Shown in pieces: positions 24,733 through 33,194 of a DNA stretch of 64,000 bases. Positions within the stretch are counted from its first letter, which is position 1, and each line of letters begins with the position of its first letter. The stretch is from Sulfotelmatobacter sp049792875. Lineage in GTDB: Bacteria; Acidobacteriota; Terriglobia; Terriglobales; Acidobacteriaceae. Where the stretch lies: NCBI GenBank assembly GCA_049792875.1, contig JBARBI010000212.1, positions 26,841 to 90,840 on the forward strand. Reading direction: 5' to 3'. The position numbers and the translations under genes were made by a program. The notes under the pieces were generated by a model. The model worked only from the letters and a program-made list of their open reading frames with translations, made no database searches and was not told where the DNA came from.

Positions 24733-24815
24733 AGCCCGGGACGCATTCGTCCGGGGCGGCCGCCTCTTAAGTTGAATTCCTGCGGGCGGAGGAATGCGTC
24801 CGCCGCTACGCGTGC
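24733..24815. repeat. Inverted repeat around GGACGCATTC words
   Basis: GACGCATTCGTCC near 24749 is itself palindromic, and a GGAATGCGTCC word near 24791 is its counterpart, with GTAGC and GCTAC at the outer ends. Another type of dispersed short repeat lying between dapB and lysC; no gene is interrupted. Confidence 0.55.
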
Positions 24816-24818
24816 TGC

Positions 24819-26192
24819 CTAGGCGAAGACTTCGGGGTCCAGTTCCGAGAAAAATGTCTTGTGCAGGCGCTGGATTACGTCGGGGACTTCGTCTTCTTCG
24901 ATCACGAATGTCAGATTAATTTCGGAAGCGCCCTGGGAGATCATGCGAATCTTCTTGTCGGCCAGCTCGCGAAAGACCAAGGCGGCGATGCCGGGCGTGT
25001 CGCGGAGGTTCTCGCCGACCAGGCACACGATGGCTTTGCGCCCCTCGTATTTTACGTCGGCCAACTTGGCAAGGTCGGCCGCAAGCGCGGGGATTGCCTG
25101 ATTTGAGTCGACGGTCAGAGAGACGCTGACTTCCGAGGTCGAGACCACGTCAATGGAAACCTTGTGGCGGTCGAAGGCTTCAAAGATCGAACGCAGGAAT
25201 CCGTGGGCCAGCAGCATGCGTGGGGCGGCTACGTCGACGATGGTGATCCGTTTTTTGGCGGCGATGGCTTTGAAGATGTTCTTACCTTGCGGGGCGCGGG
25301 TGGTGATGCGCGTACCTTCGCACGACGGGTTGCGCGAGTTCAAGACGTAGACGGGAATATTTTTCTGGATGGCCGGGAGCACCGTTGCGGGGTGCAGGAC
25401 TTTCGCGCCGAAGTAGGCCAACTCGGCGGCTTCGTCGAAGCTGATGACTTTGATGCGGCGCGCCTCGGGACAAATTCGGGGATCGGTGGTGAGGATGCCG
25501 TCCACATCGGTCCAGATCTCGATGCGGTCGGCGCCCAGGGCAGCGCCGAAAATGGCGGCGGAAAAATCGGAGCCGCCCCGTCCAATCGTGGTGGTGATGC
25601 CGGCGAGGTTGGCGCCGATGAAGCCGCCCATAACCGGCACTTGGCCATCTTGCAAAAGTGGTTGGACTTTTTCCTGCAGCTTGGTGTTGGTTTCTTCATA
25701 TTGCGGGACGGCCTGCATGAACGCGCTGTCGGTGACCAGCACGTCGCGGGAGTCGACGTGGGCACCCTTGAGTCCACGGGCGGCAAAAGCGGCGGCGACA
25801 ATTTTGCTGGAGAGCATTTCGCCAAAGGCGGCGACGTGGTCGGTGGTGCGGGGCGTGATTTCGCCGACGGCGGAAATGCCGCGCAGGAGTTCGTCGAGAG
25901 CCTCAAACTCCGAGCCGAGTTCCGAATGAAATTCGGTGAACAGCGCGGTACCCAGGAGTTCGCTGGCGGTGTTGTAGTGGCGTTCCTGGAGCGACCGGCA
26001 GAGCTTGAGGGCGGTCTTGCGCTCGCCGGCGCCGGCGGCTTTGGCCATGGTCAGCAGGGTGTCGGTGACCTTGGCCATGGCGCTGACCACCACAACGGGC
26101 TTTTGCGGCAGGCGTCCTTGGACGATCGAGGCGACGCGGTCGATGGCTATGGCGTCTTCGACGGAAGTGCCACCGAACTTCATGACGATCAT
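24819..26192 (-). CDS. lysC: Aspartate kinase
   Basis: First enzyme of the aspartate family pathway, phosphorylating L-aspartate. About 457 residues from the ATG at 26192 (MIVMKFGGTSV), which has AAGGAAG upstream. KFGGTSVEDA marks the amino-acid kinase fold; GRGGSDFSAAIFGAALGADRIEIWTDVDGI, here seen as GRGGSDFSAA then IEIWTDVDG, forms the nucleotide and aspartate sites. The last 150 residues carry the two ACT domains (HGFLRSIFEAF and GENLRDTPGIAALVF, then MISQGASEINLTFVI), implying feedback inhibition by lysine and/or threonine. It lies between asd and dapB in the lysine cluster. Confidence 0.97.
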   Translation of the reverse strand: MIVMKFGGTSVEDAIAIDRVASIVQGRLPQKPVVVVSAMAKVTDTLLTMAKAAGAGERKTALKLCRSLQERHYNTASELLGTALFTEFHSELGSEFEALDELLRGISAVGEITPRTTDHVAAFGEMLSSKIVAAAFAARGLKGAHVDSRDVLVTDSAFMQAVPQYEETNTKLQEKVQPLLQDGQVPVMGGFIGANLAGITTTIGRGGSDFSAAIFGAALGADRIEIWTDVDGILTTDPRICPEARRIKVISFDEAAELAYFGAKVLHPATVLPAIQKNIPVYVLNSRNPSCEGTRITTRAPQGKNIFKAIAAKKRITIVDVAAPRMLLAHGFLRSIFEAFDRHKVSIDVVSTSEVSVSLTVDSNQAIPALAADLAKLADVKYEGRKAIVCLVGENLRDTPGIAALVFRELADKKIRMISQGASEINLTFVIEEDEVPDVIQRLHKTFFSELDPEVFA

Positions 26193-26277
26193 CGGGGGGA
26201 CTTCCTTGCGTTGGAAAAATGACGCGGATGGGCACTGCAGGCTGCGCGCGCGAGACGCGCCCACGACAGCCGCCGGA

Positions 26278-26301
26278 GCCTGCCCTGAGCCCGCCGAAGG
26301 G
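26278..26301. repeat. Copy of the GCCTGCCCTGAGC word
   Basis: The 24-base unit matches the insert inside the element at 23909-23958 except for a single change in the middle. It lies between asd and lysC and is flanked by GACAGCCGCC and GACGGCGG words that can pair weakly. Confidence 0.75.
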
Positions 26302-26334
26302 ACGGCGGCGCTACATTTTCGGCGCCGCTGCTCT

Positions 26335-27387
26335 TCATCCGAGGTAGCCCTTGGCCTTTAGGAGCTCCGCGTTGAGCACGGCCGCCCCGGCGGCTCCGCG
26401 GATGGTGTTGTGCGAGAGGACGGTAAATTTCCAGTCGAGCACACCGCAGGGGCGAAGGCGTCCGACGGCGGTCGTCATGCCGGCGCCAATGTCGACGTCG
26501 AAGCGGGGCTGTGGCCGATCGGCGGCCTCGAGGTAGACGACCGGACGCTCGGGAGCGCTGGGCAATTTCAACTCCTGAGGCTCGGCGCGATAGCCATTCC
26601 AGGCGGCGATGATTTCCTGCGGCTTGGCTTTCTTCTTCAGGCGGATGGAAATCGATTCGGTGTGTCCGTCTTCGACCGCGACGCGGTTGCATTGCGCGCT
26701 CATGGCGAAGGCACCGGGAATGACTTTCGAGCCGTTGAGTTGGCCGAGGAGCTTTTTCGTTTCCTCTTCCATCTTTTCTTCTTCGTTGCGAATGTAGGGG
26801 ATGACATTACCCAGGATGTCGAGCGAGGCCACGCCGGGATACCCCGCGCCGCTGACGGCCTGCATGGTGACCGCCATCACACTTTCGAGACCGAACTGCT
26901 GGTGCAGAGGCGCGAGTGCCAGGACGAGGCCGATGGCGGAGCAGTTGGGGTTGGTGACGACGTAGCCGCCGGATTTCTTGCGCCAGGACTGAACGTCAAT
27001 GAGCTTGATGTGTCCAGCGTTCACCTCAGGGATGACCAGGGGTACGTTTTCCTGCATGCGCAGTGCACTCGAGTTGGACACCACGGCACAGCCTGCGTCG
27101 GCAAAACGGGGTTCGAGTTCAGCGGCGATTGAGGCATCCAGAGCGGCGAAAATAATCTTGGGCGCACCCTGGGGAGTGGCCGGAGAGACAGCCATGGCAG
27201 CGACCGCGGTCGGAATAGGCGTCTTAAGTCGCCAGCGCGCGGCCTCAGCGTAGACCTTGCCTTCGGAACGGTCGGAAGCGGCCAGCCAGGCCACTTCGAA
27301 CCAGGGATGGTGCTCCAGCATCTGGATGAATCTTTGGCCGACGACGCCCGTGGCGCCCAGGATCCCGATAGGAATTTTGCGGTTCAT
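26335..27387 (-). CDS. asd: Aspartate-semialdehyde dehydrogenase
   Basis: Reduces aspartyl phosphate to the semialdehyde used by DapA and by threonine synthesis. 350 residues, the length of the archaeal/fungal-like group rather than the 340-370 Gram-negative group; a sequence tree would decide. The start GILGATGVVGQRFIQML binds NADP, TNPNCSAIGL near 147 holds the catalytic Cys, and GAGYPGVASLD and a basic substrate segment follow. It is the first gene of the asd-lysC-dapB-dapA-dapD series, and the 280-base region between it and galT must contain divergent promoters. Confidence 0.96.
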   Translation of the reverse strand: MNRKIPIGILGATGVVGQRFIQMLEHHPWFEVAWLAASDRSEGKVYAEAARWRLKTPIPTAVAAMAVSPATPQGAPKIIFAALDASIAAELEPRFADAGCAVVSNSSALRMQENVPLVIPEVNAGHIKLIDVQSWRKKSGGYVVTNPNCSAIGLVLALAPLHQQFGLESVMAVTMQAVSGAGYPGVASLDILGNVIPYIRNEEEKMEEETKKLLGQLNGSKVIPGAFAMSAQCNRVAVEDGHTESISIRLKKKAKPQEIIAAWNGYRAEPQELKLPSAPERPVVYLEAADRPQPRFDVDIGAGMTTAVGRLRPCGVLDWKFTVLSHNTIRGAAGAAVLNAELLKAKGYLG

Positions 27388-27668
27388 AGAATACTTGGAA
27401 TTCTATAACAGTCGAGGAAAGCAGATTCTCCCGCCCCTCAAATGGCTCGGGATCGGATTGACAACACCAGCTTCCAATGCAAGCGGCGCGGTTCGCAAGT
27501 AGCGAAAGGAGGACTACCTCCGCTCTGTCGAAAATCCCCACTTTTGCCGCAAAGGACGCGGCAAAAATGGGGCAACCGAGGATTTCCTTCCTGTTCGGCG
27601 GACCGTGGGGTCGTGGGGCACTGCAGAAATCCATCAACTTGCCGATAGGGCAAGTTGGAGGGATTCAC

Positions 27669-28694
27669 ATGCCCGAGCTACGCCAGAACTTCTTTACCAA
27701 GGAGTGGGTCATTATCGCAACGGAACGGGCCAAGCGGCCAGAGGATTTAGCGACGCATCGGGTCGTGGAGCCGATCCCGGAGTTTGTTGAAACCTGCCCG
27801 TTTTGTCCCGGCAACGAAGGCAAGACGCCGCCAGAGGTGTTGCGGACGCCGGTCAACGGGGAGCCCCGGGCGGTCCGCGTGATCCCGAACAAGTTTGCCG
27901 CATTGTCGAGCGATGTGCAGCCGACGCGCAGCCTGCAGCACTTGCGGCGGCGCATCGACGGCTTCGGCTTTCACGAAGTCATCATCGACAGTCCAGATCA
28001 TTCCCGCTATATGGGGCTGTTGTCGGATGCGCATGTGGCCAGCATCCTGCGCGTCTACAAACAGCGCTACCACGCGCTGAGCCTGGACCACCGAGTGAAT
28101 CACATCACGATCTTCAAGAATCACGGGGCGGATGCCGGCGCGAGCCTGCAGCACCCACATTCGCAGTTGATTGCGACGCCGGTGATTCCGAGCCAGGTGA
28201 GGCACCGTTTGTTCGAGGCCCTGCGCCACTATGACGACGCCGGGGAATGCATGTTCTGCCACATGGTTGAGCGGGAAGTGGAAGACCAGACGCGGGTGGT
28301 CCTCAAGAGCGAGCGATTTGTGGCGATGGAAGTGTTCGCGTCGGCGACGCCGTTTGCGACACACATCTTCCCGCTGCGCCACATGGCCAGTTTTGGGGAC
28401 ATCTCCGATATGGAAGTAACCGATCTGGCTCGCGTGCTGCGGACTCTGCTGGCCAAGATTTATGTGGGGCTGGAGAATCCTGACCTGAACTTCACAGTTC
28501 GCAGCGGGCCGGCGGAGCATGCCGGGGCACGGCATTTTCACTGGTATGTCAGCGTGATTCCTCGGCTGACGCGCGTGGCAGGATTTGAGTTGGGGTCGGG
28601 AATGTTCATCAATACGGTGCTACCGGAAGCCGCGGCGGAATTCCTGCGTAATGTGTCGGTGGAAAAGGTGGCGGGAGCTGGGGCGGGGCAGTAG
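27669..28694 (+). CDS. galT: Galactose-1-phosphate uridylyltransferase
   Basis: Leloir pathway enzyme exchanging UMP between UDP-glucose and galactose-1-phosphate. 341 residues from the ATG at 27669, with GGAGG eight bases upstream; the 64-residue upstream extension of the frame was rejected. Two CxxC zinc motifs (CPFC near 42 and CMFC near 193), the catalytic HPHSQ near 160 and HFHWYVSVIPR near 289 fit the branch of GalT common in Acidobacteria. Related ADP-glucose phosphorylases share these motifs, so the sugar specificity is not fully certain. Single gene. Confidence 0.92.
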   Translation: MPELRQNFFTKEWVIIATERAKRPEDLATHRVVEPIPEFVETCPFCPGNEGKTPPEVLRTPVNGEPRAVRVIPNKFAALSSDVQPTRSLQHLRRRIDGFGFHEVIIDSPDHSRYMGLLSDAHVASILRVYKQRYHALSLDHRVNHITIFKNHGADAGASLQHPHSQLIATPVIPSQVRHRLFEALRHYDDAGECMFCHMVEREVEDQTRVVLKSERFVAMEVFASATPFATHIFPLRHMASFGDISDMEVTDLARVLRTLLAKIYVGLENPDLNFTVRSGPAEHAGARHFHWYVSVIPRLTRVAGFELGSGMFINTVLPEAAAEFLRNVSVEKVAGAGAGQ

Positions 28695-29098
28695 CGAAGA
28701 TAGACCCGATTCGAGGGGTGGCTGGGATGGGGGGCAGCCGCCCTCGGCTGTCCAGCCGGGCAAAGCCCGGCTTCTAGGTTTGCTGAAAAAACTCAGCATA
28801 AGCCCCGCATGGGCTAAACCCCGCAACGAAGAAGAGAAGGGCTTTATCGCAGCGCTCAAACCGCTGCGCCACCCAAAGGCGCGACTCTGTCCAAGAACCC
28901 CCTGGACGGCCCAAGGCCGCCGCTCGACCCAAAAGCGTTGCGCCACCCAAGACGGCTGAGCCCCAAAGCCGGTCTATTCAGCGAAGTTGTCTAGCGGTCG
29001 AAGAAATCCGGTGTGGTGCAGCTAGAATTCGTACCACACTCAGGACGTCCTATCCTGCTTCGATCCCCGCCGTGCTATGCTCGCGTTAAGCGCCTCTC
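28695..29098. other. 404-base gap with several short repeats
   Basis: Contains a CCGCCCTCGGCTGTCC palindrome-like word near 28740, a perfect hairpin AGCCGGGC-AAA-GCCCGGCT (28754-28772), and one copy of a 35-base repeat (28843-28877) whose partner lies on the other side of the lptFG gene. From about 29000 to 29098 no repeat is seen; this should hold the lptFG promoter. No gene. Confidence 0.6.
28843..28877 (+). repeat. 35-base direct repeat, copy 1
   Basis: Begins TTTATCGCAGCGCT and ends GCCACCCAAA. It agrees with the copy at 31466-31500 at 32 of 35 positions; the three differences are all C/G exchanges. The two copies flank the lptF-lptG fusion gene in the same orientation. Confidence 0.75.
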
Positions 29099-31417
29099 AT
29101 GCGGATTCTGACCCGCTACATTCTTCGCGAAGTGACCGCGCACGCGCTGATCGGCGCGGCGATCTTCACCTTTGTCCTGTTCACCCGCGATCTGGGACGC
29201 ATTCTCGAACTGGTGGTCCGGGCCAGTGCTCCTTTACCCAGCGTGGCAGAGATTTTCTTCTTCACTGTCCCGCTCGCGCTGACCTACACGGTGCCCATGA
29301 GCGTGCTGGTCGGAATCCTGATCGGGCTGAGCCGTCTTGCCGCCGACAGTGAGATCACCGCCATGCGTGCCAGTGGTATGGGCGTGTGGAGCTTCCTGCG
29401 CTCGCTCTCGCTTTTTGTCATTGCGGCTTGGCTGGTGGCATTGTTCAACGGCCTCTATATTGCGCCACGGGCACAGGCTGCGCTGGGGCACCTCGAAGAC
29501 CGACTCAAGGGTTCGCAGGTATCGTTCGAAATCCAGCCCAGGGTTTTTTACGAAGGGTTCCCCAAGATCGTTCTGTACGTGCAGGACGTAAAGAGCGCCC
29601 AGGGGGCGGCGGTCTGGAAGGGCGTGTTCATGGCGAATTTGAGCGATGCCTCGAATCCCAAGATCACGCTGGCCAAGGAAGGGATCGTTGTCAGCGAAGG
29701 TCAGGACCGTCTGCACCTGCACCTGATTGATGGATCGGAGCACGAGACCGATCCCAATGACGCCGGTCACTACCAGATTTCGACGTTCGAGCAGACGGAC
29801 ATCCCGCTTGATCTGCCGTCGACCGAAAGCAAGCCCGAAGAGTCGCTTCCCGCCGACGTGATGGACACCTGGGCGCTCTGGCAGAAGGCGGGCCGGGTCG
29901 ATGCAATTTCCGCGCGCTGGTATCTCATTGCCTTCCACAAGCGTTTCGCGTTGCCGACTGCGTGCCTGGTGCTCGCACTGGTGGGAATTCCGTTGGGCCT
30001 GTCGTCGAAAAAGAGCGGGAAGTCCGGCGGATTTGTGCTGACCATCCTGCTGGTGTTTGCCTATTACATGGTCTCGCTCATCGGAGTTTCGCTGGCCCGG
30101 CAGGGGAAGGTCTCACCGTGGTTCGGAGCGTGGCTTGCCGACCTGGTGTTTCTTGCCCTGGCAGTTTTTCTATTCTCGCGGGCCGAGAAGCACCCTCTTG
30201 AACTGGCGTCCTTCCGGGCGGTGTGGAAGAGGGACCCGGCGGGATCGCAGACTGCGGCCATCCGAGGCCGCCGCGAAAACGCTTTTGAACGCGCCTCCAC
30301 CCGGAGGCGCGTATTCAGCGCCAGTTTCCCGACGTTGCTCGACGACTATGTCCTGCGCGACTTTTTTGTTTATCTGGGGCTGATCTTATCTACGTTTCTG
30401 GTGCTGATGACGGTCTTCACGCTCTTCGAGTTGCTGGGAGACATCCTGCGCAACCAGGTTCCAGCCGCGGTGATCGCCGAGTATTTGCTGAACGTCGCGC
30501 CCTACCTGCTTTACAACGTGGCTCCCCTGATCATGCTGCTGGCGGTGCTGGTGACGTTTGGCCTGATGCAACGGTCGAACGAGATTACGGCGATCAAGGC
30601 CGCGGGAACCAGCATCTACCGCATTGTTTCCCCCGTCATCGTAGCCTCTGCCGTGTTGGCGGCCGGGATATTCTTTGCCGACCAGTTCTACCTGCCCCAC
30701 ACCAACAAGCGTCAGGAAGCGCTGCACAACCAGATCAAGGGAAAACCTCCGCAAACCTATCTCCGTCCGGACCGCAAATGGATTTTTGGACAACACAACG
30801 ACATCTACTACTACCAGTTGTTCGATCCCGATCGCGACCAGTTCGGCAACGTTACTGTGTTTCAGCTGGATCGAGCCAGCTTCGCCATCACGCGCCGCAT
30901 CCACGCCGAGCGCGCCCGCTGGGCCGACAGTCTGAATCGCTGGATCTATGAACAAGGATGGGACCGTGCCCTCAACGGGGCCGCCATCGCCAACTATCGC
31001 CCGTTCGATGTGGCCACGTTCCCCGATCTGCCGGAGACGCCGTCCTATTTCAAGAAGGAAGTCAAGCAGTACAGCGAGATGAACTATGAAGAGTTGCGAC
31101 GCTACATCCGCGATCTGCAGCAGAGCGGATTTGACGTCGTACGCTTACGCATTCAGCTGCAGAAAAAGCTGTCGTATCCCTTGATCACGTTGATCATGGC
31201 CGTGCTGGCGATTCCGTTCTCGCTCTCACCCGGGAAAAAGGGAGCGATCACGGGAGTGGCTGTGGCCGTAGGAATCGCGGTGCTGTATATCGTTGTGACC
31301 CGGTTCTTCGAGGCCCTGGGGGATCAGAGTTTATTGCCGCCGGCATTGGCTGCCTGGTCGCCAGACCTGATCTTTGTGCTGGTGGGGGGGTATTTGATTT
31401 TGAAGGTGCCGACTTAG
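29099..31417 (+). CDS. lptFG: Fused LptF-LptG lipopolysaccharide export permease
   Basis: Inner-membrane permease that extracts LPS and passes it to the Lpt bridge, powered by LptB. In E. coli LptF and LptG are separate proteins of about 360 residues; here one 772-residue chain has both. The first half begins LTRYILREVTAHALIGAAIF, the second at about 415 (LDDYVLRDFFVYLGLIL). Each has three helices, a periplasmic beta-jellyroll domain and three helices, with the SRLAADSEITAMRASG and MQRSNEITAIKAAG coupling helices. The linker near residues 385-412 is basic and its DNA carries a 9-base palindrome. LptB, LptC and LptA genes are not in the window. Start ATG at 29099. Confidence 0.93.
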   Translation: MRILTRYILREVTAHALIGAAIFTFVLFTRDLGRILELVVRASAPLPSVAEIFFFTVPLALTYTVPMSVLVGILIGLSRLAADSEITAMRASGMGVWSFLRSLSLFVIAAWLVALFNGLYIAPRAQAALGHLEDRLKGSQVSFEIQPRVFYEGFPKIVLYVQDVKSAQGAAVWKGVFMANLSDASNPKITLAKEGIVVSEGQDRLHLHLIDGSEHETDPNDAGHYQISTFEQTDIPLDLPSTESKPEESLPADVMDTWALWQKAGRVDAISARWYLIAFHKRFALPTACLVLALVGIPLGLSSKKSGKSGGFVLTILLVFAYYMVSLIGVSLARQGKVSPWFGAWLADLVFLALAVFLFSRAEKHPLELASFRAVWKRDPAGSQTAAIRGRRENAFERASTRRRVFSASFPTLLDDYVLRDFFVYLGLILSTFLVLMTVFTLFELLGDILRNQVPAAVIAEYLLNVAPYLLYNVAPLIMLLAVLVTFGLMQRSNEITAIKAAGTSIYRIVSPVIVASAVLAAGIFFADQFYLPHTNKRQEALHNQIKGKPPQTYLRPDRKWIFGQHNDIYYYQLFDPDRDQFGNVTVFQLDRASFAITRRIHAERARWADSLNRWIYEQGWDRALNGAAIANYRPFDVATFPDLPETPSYFKKEVKQYSEMNYEELRRYIRDLQQSGFDVVRLRIQLQKKLSYPLITLIMAVLAIPFSLSPGKKGAITGVAVAVGIAVLYIVVTRFFEALGDQSLLPPALAAWSPDLIFVLVGGYLILKVPT
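30290..30311. repeat. Palindrome in the LptF-LptG linker
   Basis: CGCGCCTCC and GGAGGCGCG (9 bases each, loop ACCC) lie in frame in the DNA encoding the linker between the two LptF/LptG halves; it is read as part of ERASTRRRVF. Confidence 0.8.
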
Positions 31418-31465
31418 CTCGCGACTAGGGACATCGGGGCTTAAGCCCTCAAGGGAGCCACAGGT

Positions 31466-31500
31466 TTTATCGCAGCGCTGAAAGCGCTGGGCCACCCAAA
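31466..31500 (+). repeat. 35-base direct repeat, copy 2
   Basis: Second copy of the unit at 28843-28877, 32 of 35 bases identical, lying just after the lptFG stop. In this copy AGCGCT occurs twice around GAA, so it can also form a small hairpin. Confidence 0.75.
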
Positions 31501-31552
31501 AACAGTCCCTTCTAAACCATTACCCCAACGCCACCCACCGCGAGCCTCGAAG

Positions 31553-32920
31553 TTATTTGACCGCCACGCCCCATGGGTAGTTGTCCGTGGGGATCGGTTG
31601 CTGGACCGTGAGCGCCCCGGTGGCTGGCGTGATCGCGTATTGCGACACGGAAGGAGGCAACCCATTGAAGTTGGTCACGAAAAGCCAGTTGTCGTCGGCG
31701 CGAATCGCGATGGATGTTGGCTGCAAACCGGTGGCCACCGTTGGCGGACTGACGGGCGCCAGGCTTCCCGAGACCGGGCTGATCTTCAGCGAAGAGACTG
31801 TATTGGAGGTCGTGCCCAAAACGTAGACGTTGTTGCCGAAGGGATCGACCACCAGCGGGCCTAGATCAGTCACGCTCCCCACCAGGCTGAATGGCGAACC
31901 TGCGACCGGCACGAGCCAGCCCTGGGGCAATGCTGGGCAGGTGGCAGATTGAGTCGTAGAACCGTTGCACATGGTGTAGGCGCTGATTTTGCTCGTGAGG
32001 CTATTACTCACATAGACGAATCGGTTGCAAGGATCCACGGCGACGCCGACTGGAGTCTGATCTGTCGACACCGGGGGCTCTCCCAACTGAGGGGTTAGCA
32101 CGCCCGACGAGGTGTCGACCTGGAACTGAAAAACCTGATCTCCCAACCCATCGACGGCATACAAAAACTGAGAAGTGGGAGGGTTGATACCGGGCGCCGA
32201 ACACACGGCATTCTGCACTCCATTGAGGCCGATGGGAGGGAACACGGTGGGCGTTGGCGCCACGCCCACGATATCGATACCCGATTGAGCGAGAGTGATA
32301 GCAGGAACCGAGGTGAAGAAAGGCGAGCCTGGCACTTCCGTCACGCCTCCGCCGTTCCCGATGGCAAACACCGAAACCGAACCAGGCACGTAAAGCCCCG
32401 GGTTGTGCAGGGGATAGTCCGTGGTCGCCCGATCCGCGATGAATAGAAACTTCCCAGCCGGGTCCACGACCATCGCGCCCGGGACTACGGGCACCAACTC
32501 CTCGGTAGCTGTCCCCTGGATCATGACCGATCCTTGGGCAAACGAGACCGGGGTACCGGCCGGAGCGGTCGTTCCGTCGGAGTTGAGCTTAAACGCCAGG
32601 ATGCCGGTTTTGCTTCCTGAACATAACGTACTGGCGTTGATGATGGCGTACGCATAGGCCCCGGCTGGGTCCACTACAATCGATGAGGGCAAGCCGTTCA
32701 GAACGCATGTCGAACTGGCCGTCGAGGAAGGCGGGTTACCGATCGCTGAAACGTGGCCACTGCCCAGACTGAAACTGAACGTCTCGATCAACCCGGAGCC
32801 CTGGCTGCCCACGAGAACGAGACCATCGGACGAAGCCTTATAGCTGCTCCCGCACGCCACCAGCACTCCGATTGAAACCAGAATCACCACCCCGAGCAGC
32901 CACCCGAATCGTTTCGACAT
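31553..32920 (-). CDS. Beta-propeller lipoprotein (YncE/lactonase-like fold)
   Basis: About 455 residues from the ATG at 32920 (MSKRFGWLLGVVIL). The signal sequence ends in a lipobox, VLVACGSS, so the mature N-terminal Cys should be lipidated. The rest is a seven-bladed type propeller with repeated SIVVDPAGAYAYAI, MVVDPAGKFLFIAD, GVAVDPCNRFVYVSN and SIAIRADDNWLFVTN units. Such proteins are abundant in Acidobacteriota and generally lack a proven role; 6-phosphogluconolactonase activity is unlikely for a lipoprotein. It stands alone, with low-similarity ends to both sides. Confidence 0.85.
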   Translation of the reverse strand: MSKRFGWLLGVVILVSIGVLVACGSSYKASSDGLVLVGSQGSGLIETFSFSLGSGHVSAIGNPPSSTASSTCVLNGLPSSIVVDPAGAYAYAIINASTLCSGSKTGILAFKLNSDGTTAPAGTPVSFAQGSVMIQGTATEELVPVVPGAMVVDPAGKFLFIADRATTDYPLHNPGLYVPGSVSVFAIGNGGGVTEVPGSPFFTSVPAITLAQSGIDIVGVAPTPTVFPPIGLNGVQNAVCSAPGINPPTSQFLYAVDGLGDQVFQFQVDTSSGVLTPQLGEPPVSTDQTPVGVAVDPCNRFVYVSNSLTSKISAYTMCNGSTTQSATCPALPQGWLVPVAGSPFSLVGSVTDLGPLVVDPFGNNVYVLGTTSNTVSSLKISPVSGSLAPVSPPTVATGLQPTSIAIRADDNWLFVTNFNGLPPSVSQYAITPATGALTVQQPIPTDNYPWGVAVK

Positions 32921-33194
32921 TCTCTCGTTGATCTCCCTGTTGATGTGAGGTTTAAGGGTGCACACACAGGCGGCGCCCCGCCAGCCGGGTGCAGAAATCT
33001 GGAAAACGCGGGAAAATCTCAACCCATTTGTGTATCAGGAAAGCGCGGGAAGAGCAAACTCCCACAACGGCTATTGGAACCCTGGGAACGCCACGGAGTT
33101 GCCCGCTTTCCCCAGCAGTTCTAAGTATACGAGATTGGAGGGCAGACGTCAGACTTGCGTCACTCCAAGCGAACGTCTGAGGTCCGAGGTCGGT

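Noticed and set aside
25164..26222. 352-codon plus-strand frame antisense to lysC
   Set aside because: It is the shadow of a GC-rich gene; its translation is Gly/Asp/Val-rich without a domain, while the opposite strand encodes a complete aspartate kinase.
27477..27668. 64-residue N-terminal extension of GalT
   Set aside because: The extension has no family counterpart, while the ATG at 27669 has a good Shine-Dalgarno and gives the normal length.
28754..28772. Perfect hairpin AGCCGGGC-AAA-GCCCGGCT as a galT terminator
   Set aside because: No T-run follows and the hairpin is part of a repeat-rich stretch; at best a weak stop.
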